From: Rubinisphaera italica
GTDB taxonomy: Bacteria; Planctomycetota; Planctomycetia; Planctomycetales; Planctomycetaceae
NCBI RefSeq assembly: GCF_007859715.1
Contig: NZ_SJPG01000001.1
Coordinates: 4,428,728-4,492,727 of the forward strand
Direction of reading: 5' to 3'
Length of the DNA stretch: 64,000 bases
Shown: piece after piece, positions 8,634-16,990 of the stretch
Layout: each line of letters opens with the position of its first letter
How positions within the stretch are numbered: the stretch's first letter is position 1
Position numbers and translations under genes: made by a program
Notes under the pieces: model-generated
Databases searched by the model: none
What the model saw: the letters and a program-made list of their open reading frames with translations, nothing else
What the model was told of the DNA's origin: nothing

Positions 8634-8681
8634 CTACCGGGCCAGTTGCTTGCCAAGGAAGTCACGGATGAGTACGGCGAT
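8634..8681 (-). pseudogene. C-terminal relic of an alpha/beta hydrolase gene
   Basis: On the minus strand this stretch encodes '[15 protein letters not shown]' and a stop. It matches the last residues of the intact alpha/beta hydrolase at 9670-10632 ('[15 protein letters not shown]' and stop). The nucleotide match is also visible around 'ttgcttgccaaggaa'. Upstream of it the similarity ends abruptly. It is therefore the tail of a second hydrolase copy, lost by deletion between the azoreductase and DUF1348 genes. Confidence 0.7.
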
Positions 8682-8703
8682 ATAACAGAGGACACATGGT
8701 CGT

Positions 8704-9345
8704 CTACGACGGATCGTCATTCGCAAGCCTCATAAGCCGTCTACGAGCAGACTCAAGTGAATCTACTAACGCCGCACCACCATGTTCGTCATTCTCGGCA
8801 GCAACGATCTCCAAATCGTTCACGCCGATGAAGCGGAGCACTGTCCGCAAATGTGGATCAAGGTGATTGAGAGATCCATTTCGACCACCGGGACCGTAAC
8901 CGCCATCTCCCCGTGAGATGACTGCAATCATTCGTTTGTCGTGAACGAGCGGTGTATATGTCGATTCTCCGTTGTCGGGATTGAATAAAAATGTCCGACC
9001 TACACGCACAATTTGATCGATATAGGCTTTGAAACCGCTCGGCATCCCAAAATTGTAGAAAGGAATCCCGGCGACTATGGAATCAGCTTCGAGAATCTCG
9101 TCTACCAATACGTCACTCAATTGCAAGGTATCTTGCATTGCTTGACTGCGTTCATCAGGTTGGGCAAACGCTGCTGCAATCCACTCTTCTGTCACATGCG
9201 GCAATGGGTTTCGTCCAATGTCACGATAGGTCACGGTGCCGTCTGGGTGGCTGTCCCGCCATCTTTGAACAAAGTGGGCTGTCAGGCGACGTGTGTGAGA
9301 CCGGTCGTTACGGGGACTTGAATCAATATGAAGTAGATGAGGCAT
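8704..9345 (-). CDS. FMN-dependent NADH:quinone oxidoreductase / azoreductase (AzoR family)
   Basis: 213 residues, flavodoxin-like fold. The N-terminal '[22 protein letters not shown]' is the FMN phosphate-binding loop (usually S-x-R-x-x-S-x-S/T). '[28 protein letters not shown]' is the AzoR dimer and flavin segment, and '[12 protein letters not shown]' the last flavin loop. It should reduce quinones or azo compounds by two electrons using NADH. It is the first intact gene downstream of the operator-promoter at 9622-9651. Confidence 0.9.
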   Translation of the reverse strand: MPHLLHIDSSPRNDRSHTRRLTAHFVQRWRDSHPDGTVTYRDIGRNPLPHVTEEWIAAAFAQPDERSQAMQDTLQLSDVLVDEILEADSIVAGIPFYNFGMPSGFKAYIDQIVRVGRTFLFNPDNGESTYTPLVHDKRMIAVISRGDGGYGPGGRNGSLNHLDPHLRTVLRFIGVNDLEIVAAENDEHGGAALVDSLESARRRLMRLANDDPS

Positions 9346-9422
9346 TTCATTCTCCTTTCTGATGAGAATTGGCCAGGAAAGCGTTCACTCAATTCGACAA
9401 CTTGAATCGCTTTGATTCGCAG

Positions 9423-9557
9423 TCAGGTCGTAGCCGGTGAGTTTGCCATCACCTTGGCAGTATTCGGAATCACACCGAATGCTTGCTCTACGGTATCGAG
9501 CAGTTCTTTGGTGCGGCCTTGGGCGGATTCTGGGTTCACGGAATTGAGGCGTTGAAT
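9423..9557 (-). pseudogene. N-terminal relic of an AhpD/carboxymuconolactone decarboxylase-like gene
   Basis: Minus-strand frame reading 'RLNSVNPESAQGRTKELLD' then 'TVEQAFGVIPNTAKVMANSPA', which is the beginning of a CMD/AhpD-family protein and parallels the intact copy at 7470-8012. The start codon position holds ATT (9555-9557) with AGGAGA still correctly placed upstream. A stop follows after 44 codons, before the CxxC active site. The gene is thus broken at both ends. It lies directly downstream of the operator at 9622-9651, so it was probably the original first gene of that transcript. Confidence 0.75.
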
Positions 9558-9621
9558 TGATCTTCTCCTAAGCTTGTAAACAGGTTTCTGGTTAGCCAGG
9601 CAACACGCCCGATCAAGATGA

Positions 9622-9651
9622 AGTACAGACAGGTCTGTCTTGTTGTGTCAA
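9622..9651 (-). promoter_or_regulatory. Promoter with TetR-type operator (copy 3)
   Basis: On the minus strand TTGACA (9646-9651) and TGTACT (9622-9627) are 18 bases apart, and the palindrome ACAGAC-AG-GTCTGT (9625-9638) overlaps the spacer and -10. The same palindrome is found before tetR and before the isochorismatase gene. It would drive the AhpD relic, azoreductase and following genes and be repressed by the TetR protein. Confidence 0.75.
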
Positions 9652-9669
9652 AAGAAATGAGTTGGCTAT

Positions 9670-10632
9670 TTACTTGGTCAATTGCTTGCCAAGGAAATTG
9701 CGAATCAGCACACTGATTTTTGTTCCATCTTCTTCGAGGGCAAAATGCCCCGTATCAAGAAGATGAAACTCCAGGTTCTTGAGATCACGTTTGTAGGGAT
9801 ACGCTCCCGCCGCTGGGAAAATTGCGTCATTCTTCCCCCACACGATCAGTGTCGGTGGTTGATGTTTGCGAAGATATGCTTGCCAATTGGAATACAGCGG
9901 TGGATTGCTGCCGTAGCTATGGAATAGAGCCAACTGAATCTCCTGGTTGCCGGGGCGATCCAAGAGCGGTTGAACATGTCCCCAAGTGTCGGGGCTTATC
10001 GTCTCAACATTGCGAACCCCGTAGGTGTATTGCCACTTTGTCGCATCGAGTGTCAGCAGAGATCGCAGCTTGTCGCCTTGTTCTTTTGTACGTTTCTTCC
10101 AGTACGACTTGATCGGTTTCCAGAATTCGTTGTCGATGCCTTCCGCATACGCATTGCCATTTTGAACGATCAGCGTTTCAACTCTTTCGGGATGCTTTAC
10201 AGCGAGCCGGAAACCGACTGGTGCCCCGTAGTCCATCAGGTAGATGGAATACTTCGTCAGCCCGACCTTCTCCGTGAACTTATCCACAACATTCGCCAAA
10301 TTCTCGAACGTGTACTCGAACTCATCGACGGTAGGCATGGAACTGTATCCAAAGCCTGGGTAGTCGGGAGCAACTACGTGGTATTTGTCAGCCAGTGCCG
10401 GAATCAGATTGCGAAACATGTGCGATGAAGTCGGAAATCCGTGCAGCAGCAGGACCGTAGGAGCATCCTTGCGACCCGCCTCCCGGTAGAAAATGTCGAG
10501 GCCGTCGATTTTCACCGTGCGGTAGTGAACCTGGTGGTTTGAGTGTTGAGTGTTCTCCGCATGTGCAAACGAGCCGATGGAAAAGAGGACAGCGAGAGCC
10601 AGTGCGGAAAGTTTCGTTTTGAAAATAGTCAT
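9670..10632 (-). CDS. Exported alpha/beta hydrolase (epoxide hydrolase / haloalkane dehalogenase-like)
   Basis: 320 residues with a cleavable signal peptide (about 1-25, '[16 protein letters not shown]'). The oxyanion-hole motif is 'LLHGFPTSS' (64 onward). The nucleophile elbow reads 'LMDYGAPVG', with Asp134 instead of Ser, as in epoxide hydrolases and haloalkane dehalogenases. The catalytic His lies in '[10 protein letters not shown]' near residue 298. It probably opens epoxides or removes halogen in the periplasm; the substrate is unknown. GGAGAC precedes the ATG. A relic of a second copy's C-terminus lies at 8634-8681. Confidence 0.87.
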   Translation of the reverse strand: MTIFKTKLSALALAVLFSIGSFAHAENTQHSNHQVHYRTVKIDGLDIFYREAGRKDAPTVLLLHGFPTSSHMFRNLIPALADKYHVVAPDYPGFGYSSMPTVDEFEYTFENLANVVDKFTEKVGLTKYSIYLMDYGAPVGFRLAVKHPERVETLIVQNGNAYAEGIDNEFWKPIKSYWKKRTKEQGDKLRSLLTLDATKWQYTYGVRNVETISPDTWGHVQPLLDRPGNQEIQLALFHSYGSNPPLYSNWQAYLRKHQPPTLIVWGKNDAIFPAAGAYPYKRDLKNLEFHLLDTGHFALEEDGTKISVLIRNFLGKQLTK

Positions 10633-10684
10633 GGTTCAGTCTCCAAATCAAGAAGGTTTCAGTAATAGAATTATTGGTTTCAAG

Positions 10685-11425
10685 TCAGAGTGCTGAGAGT
10701 TGCTCGACGGCTTCCTCGGCGCTCCAAAGGTCGCTGGCGAGAAAACGGAAGTTCGTCATCGCCGCTTCGTAGCCGTCGTAACCGGGAACTTGGGCAGCAG
10801 CGGTGGCATCGCCGACAACAGCGACTTCGAAGCCCTGCTCCAGAAGCTCTCGAAGATGAGACTCGACGCACAGATTGGCCGACATCCCAGCGAGGATCAC
10901 TTGATCGATTCCTCGTTTACGAAGTTGGAGAACGAGGTCATTGGTCTCAGGACCATAGATCTTGTGCGGGCTGGTAATAACGGTCTCGCCATCATTGATG
11001 AATGGTTTGTACTGCTCCAGCCAATCCGCTCCTGATCCTGTGAAATCCGTGAGATCAAGAGCGCTGGGGCGGTCGAACATCTTGATGTCGTGCATCAGAC
11101 GCTCCAACGCCCCCTCGAAATGCCACTTGTGATCTTGGGGGTAGTAGTAATGTGGACTGATAAACAGCGGAACGTCATTTTCTTTCGAGGCGGCCAACAA
11201 CTGACCGATGTTCTCAACCGTTTTGTTTTCTGTGACGTTCTGGCCAACGACGCCCCACGTAACGCCCTGCGGGCTCAGGAAATCGTTCTGAGGGTCAGTG
11301 ACGACCACGGCGACGTTGCTTTTGTGTAGTTCCAAACCGGGTCGAGGTATTGCGGCATCAGTTCTGCGACCAGAACCATAAACGACACTGGGTTGGTCAG
11401 CGTTTGCAGTTGTCGAGTCAGACAT
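10685..11425 (-). CDS. Isochorismatase-family cysteine hydrolase
   Basis: 246 residues. The catalytic triad of the cysteine hydrolase family is visible: Asp44 in 'VVTDPQNDF', Lys155 in 'TSPHKIYGP' and Cys186 in 'GMSANLCVESH'. Such enzymes hydrolyse amides, ureides or isochorismate; nothing here fixes the substrate. The gene starts 15-17 bases downstream of the operator centred at 11451, with AGGAGA before the ATG. It is followed after about 50 bp by the alpha/beta hydrolase gene, so the two are likely one transcript. Confidence 0.9.
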   Translation of the reverse strand: MSDSTTANADQPSVVYGSGRRTDAAIPRPGLELHKSNVAVVVTDPQNDFLSPQGVTWGVVGQNVTENKTVENIGQLLAASKENDVPLFISPHYYYPQDHKWHFEGALERLMHDIKMFDRPSALDLTDFTGSGADWLEQYKPFINDGETVITSPHKIYGPETNDLVLQLRKRGIDQVILAGMSANLCVESHLRELLEQGFEVAVVGDATAAAQVPGYDGYEAAMTNFRFLASDLWSAEEAVEQLSAL

Positions 11426-11439
11426 GCTAGTTCTCCTTA

Positions 11440-11460
11440 TTTATACAGACAGGTCTGTAT
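11440..11460 (-). promoter_or_regulatory. TetR-type operator (copy 2) overlapping the -10 of the isochorismatase gene
   Basis: ATACAGACAGGTCTGTAT (11443-11460) is a near-perfect palindrome with half-site ATACAGAC. On the minus strand it runs directly into TATAAA (11440-11445), a good -10. The -35 is weaker (CTTACA at 11461-11466). It lies between the tetR stop and the isochorismatase start, giving that gene its own repressible promoter. Confidence 0.75.
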
Positions 11461-11486
11461 TGTAAGTGGTAAAAAAAAGAGAGGGT

Positions 11487-12080
11487 TTACTTGCGTTTAC
11501 GCGAACTTTTCGAGACGAGCATCAGAGCAGCATCCCGAGCGACATCAGCCGGTTCAATGGACTGTTGCATAACAGCGGTGACAATTGCTCCTTCGACCAT
11601 CAACGCAATTGCTGGAGCCACCATATCCGCCTTAGTAGTTCCTGCGTATTCGGCGATATTCTGTTTCAACATTTCATAGAATCGTTCCTTATGCTGGGCC
11701 GAGAACTTTGAGGCGGCGTGTTCCGCATCCGCTAACTCGACATTCGAATTGATAAACATGCAGCCCCGAAAGCCGGGGCTTTTGAACCAGTCTTTCAGGG
11801 CGGCGAAGAAGGCTTCCAGTCCGTCCATTCCCGCCTTGCGGTGTCGCTCCATCCACTTTTCGAACATGGCGTCAAACTTCGCCTCACGAAACTCAAGTAC
11901 GGCGAGAACCAGGTCGTCTTTCGAAGGGAAGTGGTTGTAGAGCGTCATCTTGGCCACACCCGCCTCGGCAATAATGCGGTCGATGCCGACCGCTTGAATG
12001 CCTTCGGCATATAACAACTGTTCGGCTGTCTCGATCAGTCGCTGGCGGGCGTCGGATTTTCGGGTTCGTGTCTTGCTCAT
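11487..12080 (-). CDS. TetR/AcrR-family transcriptional repressor
   Basis: 197 residues. The N-terminal HTH is typical: 'LIETAEQLLYAEGIQAVGID' then 'AEAGVAKMTLYNHFPSKDDL'. The C-terminal part is helical with 'EKWMERHRKAGMDGLEAFF' and 'RGCMFINSNVELAD', as in regulators that sense electrophiles or toxic organics. Its own promoter carries the palindrome that recurs before two downstream units, so it should be autoregulated and act as the local repressor of the cluster. Confidence 0.93.
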   Translation of the reverse strand: MSKTRTRKSDARQRLIETAEQLLYAEGIQAVGIDRIIAEAGVAKMTLYNHFPSKDDLVLAVLEFREAKFDAMFEKWMERHRKAGMDGLEAFFAALKDWFKSPGFRGCMFINSNVELADAEHAASKFSAQHKERFYEMLKQNIAEYAGTTKADMVAPAIALMVEGAIVTAVMQQSIEPADVARDAALMLVSKSSRKRK

Positions 12081-12086
12081 GCCTAA

Positions 12087-12114
12087 AGTATACAGACCTG
12101 TCTGTTCTTGTCAA
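12087..12114 (-). promoter_or_regulatory. tetR promoter with embedded operator (copy 1)
   Basis: On the minus strand TTGACA (12109-12114) and TATACT (12087-12092) are separated by 16 bases, and the spacer is filled by ACAGAC-AG-GTCTGT (12092-12105). The ATG of tetR is only 6 bases past the -10, so the leader is very short or transcripts may be leaderless. Repressor binding here would exclude RNA polymerase. Confidence 0.8.
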
Positions 12115-12320
12115 CCTCGAAAATCAGAATTCTTTGTAGATCGGCCAGAGTGTCGTTTGCTTCTTGATTATGCGAGTGACCGTGTGAATTTCGAAAGGTC
12201 CAGGCGAGTGAGCACATTGCCTGGATACTTCGAACTGAAAGGAACCAGTGGCTCTGTACCTTATCGGATCGAACCAGTCATCGGAACACCGATGCAACTT
12301 TCGCCCCGAAGAGCTTCAAC

Positions 12321-12596
12321 ATGCCACTCAATCGGCCTCCGCTGATGTCTCAATGGCAAACGTACGTTTTTTATTCCTACATGGCAATTTGCACTGGCAT
12401 GATGTTTCTCGCAGGTGGTCTTGCCACTATTCCTCTGGGTCTGTGCGGTGCGGGCGCTGTTGCGAACAACCATCGCAGCAAAGGTCACAATGTCTTCAAT
12501 CCGTACATGAAGTTGTTGCCGCTTGATTTGGTCAATGCGTCACCACCACCGCCTTGGAATGATGGCGGTCTGACGTCTGTTTCGGGACGCAACTAA
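12321..12596 (+). CDS. Small hypothetical membrane protein (uncertain)
   Basis: 91-residue frame. Residues about 22-50 ('MAICTGMMFLAGGLATIPLG') form one hydrophobic segment and the C-terminus is Pro-rich. An inner ATG at 12345 is another possible start. No strong ribosome site is seen for either. The family is not recognised, and the region between tetR and 12.9 kb has the look of decayed DNA, so it may be non-functional. Confidence 0.3.
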   Translation: MPLNRPPLMSQWQTYVFYSYMAICTGMMFLAGGLATIPLGLCGAGAVANNHRSKGHNVFNPYMKLLPLDLVNASPPPPWNDGGLTSVSGRN

Positions 12597-12620
12597 GCAA
12601 TGATGTAGCCACATTCGTCA

Positions 12621-12839
12621 CTACGAGATACGAAGAACAGCAGCGATCGCACAGAGGTGACGGACAACTTGTTCGTCGATGACACGACCGACGAGAGTTT
12701 CGATTTGACCCCAGTAAAGATAGCCTGCCTCAAGTTCGCCGTTCTTTGGAGCATCAGGCTCACGCGAGTAAGCCTCCGACAGCCAGGAGTCGAGTCGTTG
12801 ACGCTGGTCGGATATCTCTGTTTCAATTCTCGTTTGCAC
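12621..12839 (-). CDS. Small hypothetical protein
   Basis: GTG-initiated frame of 72 residues with a good AGGAGA ribosome site 4 bases upstream. The product is charged at its N-terminus ('QTRIETEISDQRQRLDSWLSE') and contains 'GYLYWGQIETLVGRVIDEQ'; it has no signal or membrane segment. It follows the membrane-protein gene at 12938-13294 by about 100 bp on the same strand. I do not recognise it. Confidence 0.4.
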   Translation of the reverse strand: MQTRIETEISDQRQRLDSWLSEAYSREPDAPKNGELEAGYLYWGQIETLVGRVIDEQVVRHLCAIAAVLRIS

Positions 12840-12937
12840 GTCTCTCCTGAGACAAATAACTCTGGCGGTAACGAGGCCGCCACCAAAAAACTCGATTTCA
12901 CAACCCGCGTCATCGGCGGCTCCAGTTCACCACTTTG

Positions 12938-13294
12938 TTATCGCTCGCTACGCTCTGCAATAATTTCAGCGTAGTAAGGACGCAAGGCCGTTGCTAATAG
13001 ATGGATGTGGATCAAGACACCAATCCCTGCACCGATGCCTCCAATGAATGGAATCGGCGATGACTCAAGCAGCCATTGTTTCCACGGCCCTTCCGGAAGG
13101 AATTCCAAGCACAGGAATCCAATCAAGCATGCGATCGCGGCACTGCCGATCACAATCAAGAATGAGCGAGTCCACAAACGCGGGCGCTCCGAGCGGAGTT
13201 GTCGCCACGCCTTCGTGTGGACGCTGTCACGATACTCTTGAGATGGTAGGGCGGCGAGTTCTGGAGTTTGGCCGAAATAGAAGTAAACGTTCAT
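12938..13294 (-). CDS. Hypothetical membrane protein with two transmembrane segments
   Basis: 118 residues. A soluble N-terminus of about 40 residues ends in the basic stretch 'RQLRSERPRLWTR', followed by two hydrophobic segments (about 44-66 'SFLIVIGSAAIACLIGFL' and 80-102 'IPFIGGIGAGIGVLIHIHLL') and a charged tail. AAGGTGAT lies 5 bases before the ATG, which supports translation. The family is not recognised; function unknown. Confidence 0.55.
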   Translation of the reverse strand: MNVYFYFGQTPELAALPSQEYRDSVHTKAWRQLRSERPRLWTRSFLIVIGSAAIACLIGFLCLEFLPEGPWKQWLLESSPIPFIGGIGAGIGVLIHIHLLATALRPYYAEIIAERSER

Positions 13295-13497
13295 TGATCA
13301 CCTTCCAAATGGGAAGTCACTCGAAATTGTTTGAGTTGCTGAATGCGAATTATACAGTTGATGGTGGACAATGTGTGATGGCGAAAAATCAACATGTTTA
13401 CGTCCGATCATCAATGTTCCTTATTAAGATGCGGATCGAAATAGAATACGTCAGTCGGATAGGGTAAGCGTCATCCGCGAGGTTGGCCCATACTCGA

Positions 13498-14706
13498 TTA
13501 GCCACCTTTGCTGGCGGCCTCCATGGCGGCTTGAGCTTCCGTGCACTTGCCGGCAAACAACAAATCGGTTGCCATTTGGAGTTGTTTCATGCGGTTGGGA
13601 TCTCGCGCATAGCGTTTTTTGAGTTGATACAGCGTTACAGGGAGCCGCAAGTCTTTCGGACCATACGGCAACTGCGATTTGGCGTTTCTTTGGACATGTT
13701 CCAGATAGCGATATCCAGACGCCTTTGTTGGTTCGATGACCGTTCCTTCGCCGTAGTCATTCCAAGTCGCGATTTGGATGATTTGTGAGTTGCTCTTTTG
13801 GGCGAGGGCGAAGGTTTCGGCGAATGTTTGTCCGTTGCGAGCATCGATCGAGCCGTAGCTGTCGTGCAGTTGTGCTTGTTTGTAGATGTCGCGGAACGCC
13901 GGGAACGCGACCGAAATAACCGATTCTCGTGCGTACAGGGAAGTCAGGTATTGACGCCAAACCATTGGAGTTATTTCGTGACCGCCGGTAACAGGCGGCC
14001 AGCCAAACGCACCATCCAATCCCATTTCTTTTGAGAGATGTGGAAGAGCGTAAAGCAGCGGGCGATGTTGAAGACCGGATAAGAGTTGGACCCATTGATC
14101 CTTCGTGAAGTATTGAGGACCGAAGACAAGCAAAATCGGGCGCCCATCGATTTTGACATACGCGTCATCGTCAAACCAATTCTCGGCGAGCCACTTCAGA
14201 ACCATTTGGCCGTGTGCCACATCACGTTGCTTCGGCAAGGCCTTTTCTTCGATCATATGTTTGATGGTTTGATCTTCGTAGCAGACCGCAAACTGCAGCC
14301 CGGCCTTGTTGAGGTGTTTGACCAAATGCTCGGAGTTGCGGTGTATTTCAGCATAGTCGCGGAACTTTTCGATGCCGTACCAGTCGATGATCACGCCATC
14401 GATTCCCGCAAATTTCATCAGCAGCACGTGGCATTCCAAAGCGTCAGGATCGTTGGAGTCGTAGAGGTCGATCAGCGGATAATCGTGTGAAGCAACTTCG
14501 CGCTGGCCATTCGATTTGACGGTGTCCGGATTGAAGTGGTTCATCGTCCAATGCCAACCCCAGTAACCGCTGGCCGTCTTTGAAGCGTACCACGGCATGT
14601 AATGAACCAGCACGGTTTTGTCGCGGCTTTGAGCGTAGAGATCGGGTGTAAGGCCGAGCGCCGTGATGAGGACGCAGAGGCATGAGGAAAGGATTCGACT
14701 GTTCAT
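13498..14706 (-). CDS. Exported glycoside hydrolase family 71/99-like protein
   Basis: 402 residues from the ATG at 14706; the upstream in-frame extension lacks a sensible signal peptide. The signal peptide is 'ILSSCLCVLITALGL'. The GH99-like core follows: 'VLVHYMPWYASK', 'GYWGWHWTMNHFNPD', 'DGVIIDWYGIEKFRDY', 'VKIDGRPILLVFGPQYF' and 'IQIATWNDYGEGTVIEP', where the last segment carries the family's conserved acidic residues. Such proteins act on mannan-type or other glycans by endo cleavage in the periplasm. The substrate here is unknown. Confidence 0.8.
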   Translation of the reverse strand: MNSRILSSCLCVLITALGLTPDLYAQSRDKTVLVHYMPWYASKTASGYWGWHWTMNHFNPDTVKSNGQREVASHDYPLIDLYDSNDPDALECHVLLMKFAGIDGVIIDWYGIEKFRDYAEIHRNSEHLVKHLNKAGLQFAVCYEDQTIKHMIEEKALPKQRDVAHGQMVLKWLAENWFDDDAYVKIDGRPILLVFGPQYFTKDQWVQLLSGLQHRPLLYALPHLSKEMGLDGAFGWPPVTGGHEITPMVWRQYLTSLYARESVISVAFPAFRDIYKQAQLHDSYGSIDARNGQTFAETFALAQKSNSQIIQIATWNDYGEGTVIEPTKASGYRYLEHVQRNAKSQLPYGPKDLRLPVTLYQLKKRYARDPNRMKQLQMATDLLFAGKCTEAQAAMEAASKGG

Positions 14707-14800
14707 AGTGGTGGATTGGGTTGTGATGGCTAACGTCTGCCGTAACCGGGAACGAACGGAAGAGTTTGTTTTTAGTTGCCGCGCAAATGAGTGCTCCGGT

Positions 14801-15274
14801 TCACGGCTTTGTTCTATCAGGTTCGCCGACCTTGGCATCTTTCAGTCGGATCTGAGCCCCTCCGACACATTTCCCAGACGCATCATCGCGTACCTGTATG
14901 TGAATAACGGAGTCGTCAACAAAGTCAGTTGACTGGCATCCCACAGAAAATCGAACGACATCAGTCTTACTCTCTCCCTCCATTTGTCGCAACGGAAATC
15001 TACCGATCCCTTGATTTGCTTTTCGCAGATCACAAGTTGCATAGTCTCTCAGGCCCGGACGGTCGCACTGAATATCGAGCCAGAACGTATTTCGGTCTGC
15101 ATGCGGATAAACGCGTTTGACGAGGACAAGTTGAATCGGAGTCGTCGTTGACAAGTCATCGGAAGTGGTGTTCGACGCCACAGCCAATGAGCCTGCGACA
15201 AGCAGGGCCGCAGCGAAGATACCGAATGCATTGAATAACTCATGACACTCTTGTATTTCAGAGGGATTTGCCAC
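14801..15274 (-). CDS. Hypothetical exported or anchored protein
   Basis: 157 residues. Residues about 15-35 ('FGIFAAALLVAGSLAVAS') form a signal peptide or membrane anchor. The rest is a beta-rich domain with two Cys-containing strands ('FWLDIQCDRPGLRDYATCDL') and 'FVDDSVIHIQVRDDASGKCVGG'. No family recognised. It is 12 bp upstream, on the same strand, of nothing else in frame: the FabZ-like gene at 15287 ends just before its start, so the two may be cotranscribed. Confidence 0.5.
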   Translation of the reverse strand: MANPSEIQECHELFNAFGIFAAALLVAGSLAVASNTTSDDLSTTTPIQLVLVKRVYPHADRNTFWLDIQCDRPGLRDYATCDLRKANQGIGRFPLRQMEGESKTDVVRFSVGCQSTDFVDDSVIHIQVRDDASGKCVGGAQIRLKDAKVGEPDRTKP

Positions 15275-15286
15275 TCAATTCACTAT

Positions 15287-15784
15287 TTAAAGCGGAGTGC
15301 CGCGATTAATCGGCACACCAATCATGCTGCCATTGAAAACCATGCCCCCATCGACGAAGCCCTGAAAATCGAATTCCACCCGTTTACCGGTGCGAATTTT
15401 TGTTGTTTGAACCGCCAGAACCAGACGGGAGTTCGGGAAGACGGATTTACGAAAGCGGACATCTTCCATCCCGCCAAAGCCGAGATATTCTCCACCGAGC
15501 AAATCGAACTTGCGGGCATAAAACCCCGCCAGTTGAGCCGCGCATTCGCAGAGAATGACACCAGGCATTAATGGAAAACCGGGCATATGGCCAGTGCACC
15601 AGAATTCTTTATCGGTGACATCTTTATAGCCAACCAGACCATTGGTTTCGCGATCGACATACACAACAGCCGTCAGCTGCTCCATTTCGTGTCGCTGCGG
15701 ATTGATTTTACGAATGTCATCAATCGTGTAGAGTGGATTGTCGAAGTCTAAATTTTCGATGTCGTAAAGAGGGCGAGGCGGCAT
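15287..15784 (-). CDS. FabZ-like 3-hydroxyacyl-[ACP] dehydratase (hotdog fold)
   Basis: 165 residues from the ATG at 15784, which has AAGGAG 9 bases upstream; the longer frame extends into promoter DNA. The catalytic His is in 'GHMPGFPLMPGVI' and the Glu in 'CECAAQLAGFYA', the FabZ/FabA-type pair. 'GGMEDVRFRKSVFPNSRL' is the usual following strand. It should dehydrate 3-hydroxyacyl-ACP during fatty acid or polyketide synthesis in the cytoplasm. It stands apart from lpxC/lpxA-type genes, so it may be a second, specialised dehydratase. Confidence 0.85.
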   Translation of the reverse strand: MPPRPLYDIENLDFDNPLYTIDDIRKINPQRHEMEQLTAVVYVDRETNGLVGYKDVTDKEFWCTGHMPGFPLMPGVILCECAAQLAGFYARKFDLLGGEYLGFGGMEDVRFRKSVFPNSRLVLAVQTTKIRTGKRVEFDFQGFVDGGMVFNGSMIGVPINRGTPL

Positions 15785-16031
15785 GGCCGTGGCTCCTTTC
15801 TGTTGGCCAATATTTATTGAACTGTCAAACAGTCCGATGTCAGCCAGTTCACAATTATCACTGCAATTTGCAGTTTTTTGTCGCGGTTTTTGATAGCTTA
15901 AACCCAGTTTTAATCCATCACCCGCTACATATTCGATGAAACGCCTATAATAGAGAACATAGAATATAAGTTCACGCACGAAAATGCGAATCCTCAGCCA
16001 GTCTCTCCAAAATTCATAGGAAATCAGTTCT

Positions 16032-16898
16032 GTGACAAGCTTGCGTCGACTCCTCCTGCTCTCTGCACTGATTTGCGGTTGTACACAGGAACAAGCACTA
16101 CAGTCTCCAGTCCCGGATGTGCCTGTCCAAACCAATACCATTGGCATGAAATTTGTCACCATCCCGGCTGGTGAATTTCTGATGGGGGCTCCTGAGACGG
16201 ACCTGAAAGCCGAAGAGGACGAAAAACCGCAGCACCGGGTCGTTATTACTCAAGACTTCCATCTCGGACAGTTTGAAGTAACCCAGGCTCAATATGCCGA
16301 AGTGATGGGTAATAATCCCAGCGAATTTTCAAAAGGAGGACGCGAGGCCGATGCCGTTAAAAATCTGCAGACGGATCAATTCCCGGTTGAATTCGTCAAC
16401 TGGTATGAAGCCAATCTCTTCTGCAAAAAAATCTCCGAACTCCCCGCAGAAAAGGCTGCCGGCCGGAGTTATCGACTTCCCACCGAAGCCGAGTGGGAAT
16501 ACGCCTGCCGGGCCGGCACAACGACACGATTTAGTTTCGGAAAAGAACCTGACCCCCGATATGCTAATTATTTAGGAGATATTGGACATCCCCGGCCTGT
16601 CGGTTCTTATCCCCCCAATCCATTCGGCCTGTACGACATGCACGGCAACGTCCTGGAATGGTGCTCCGACTGGCATGTCGACGATTATTTTCAGCACTCT
16701 CCCGTTGAGGACCCAACCGGACCGGAAGAACCGATCGAGGACGCCCGAGTCCTCCGCGGCGGCGGCCATGGCTTCAAAGCTGCCAGCTCTTCGTTTCGAG
16801 ACAGCATTCTGCCCAATCGTCGAGGTAACTCACACGGGTTTCGAGTGGTGATGGAAGTGGAAAGAGTTATCAGCAATGAGGCGAGTCAATCAAATTGA
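16032..16898 (+). CDS. SUMF1/FGE-sulfatase-domain lipoprotein lacking the catalytic cysteines
   Basis: 288 residues from a GTG start, with AGGAAA 8 bases upstream. The signal peptide ends in a lipobox-like 'ALICGC', suggesting a lipoprotein. The domain is unmistakable: 'IGMKFVTIPAGEFLMGAPETD', 'QVTQAQYAEVMG'-type segment ('FEVTQAQYAEVMGNNPSEF'), 'YRLPTEAEWEYACRAGT', 'NPFGLYDMHGNVLEWCSDW' and 'RVLRGGGHG'. True formylglycine-generating enzymes carry two Cys shortly after the RGG motif; here that stretch ('GFKAASSSFRDSILP') has none. It is therefore probably a binding or structural relative, not a sulfatase activator. Confidence 0.88.
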   Translation: MTSLRRLLLLSALICGCTQEQALQSPVPDVPVQTNTIGMKFVTIPAGEFLMGAPETDLKAEEDEKPQHRVVITQDFHLGQFEVTQAQYAEVMGNNPSEFSKGGREADAVKNLQTDQFPVEFVNWYEANLFCKKISELPAEKAAGRSYRLPTEAEWEYACRAGTTTRFSFGKEPDPRYANYLGDIGHPRPVGSYPPNPFGLYDMHGNVLEWCSDWHVDDYFQHSPVEDPTGPEEPIEDARVLRGGGHGFKAASSSFRDSILPNRRGNSHGFRVVMEVERVISNEASQSN

Positions 16899-16990
16899 TT
16901 CTCTCTCAATGAGAAACGTCTTTCTCCTGGACACATTCGACACAATCAAAATCCCGAAAATGTGTAATTAACGATATTGACTTTGATGTT

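Noticed and set aside
15785..16162. 126-codon upstream extension of the FabZ-like gene
   Set aside because: It overlaps the divergent SUMF1-like gene and promoter region; the ATG at 15784 has a good AAGGAG site and matches the normal start of the fold.
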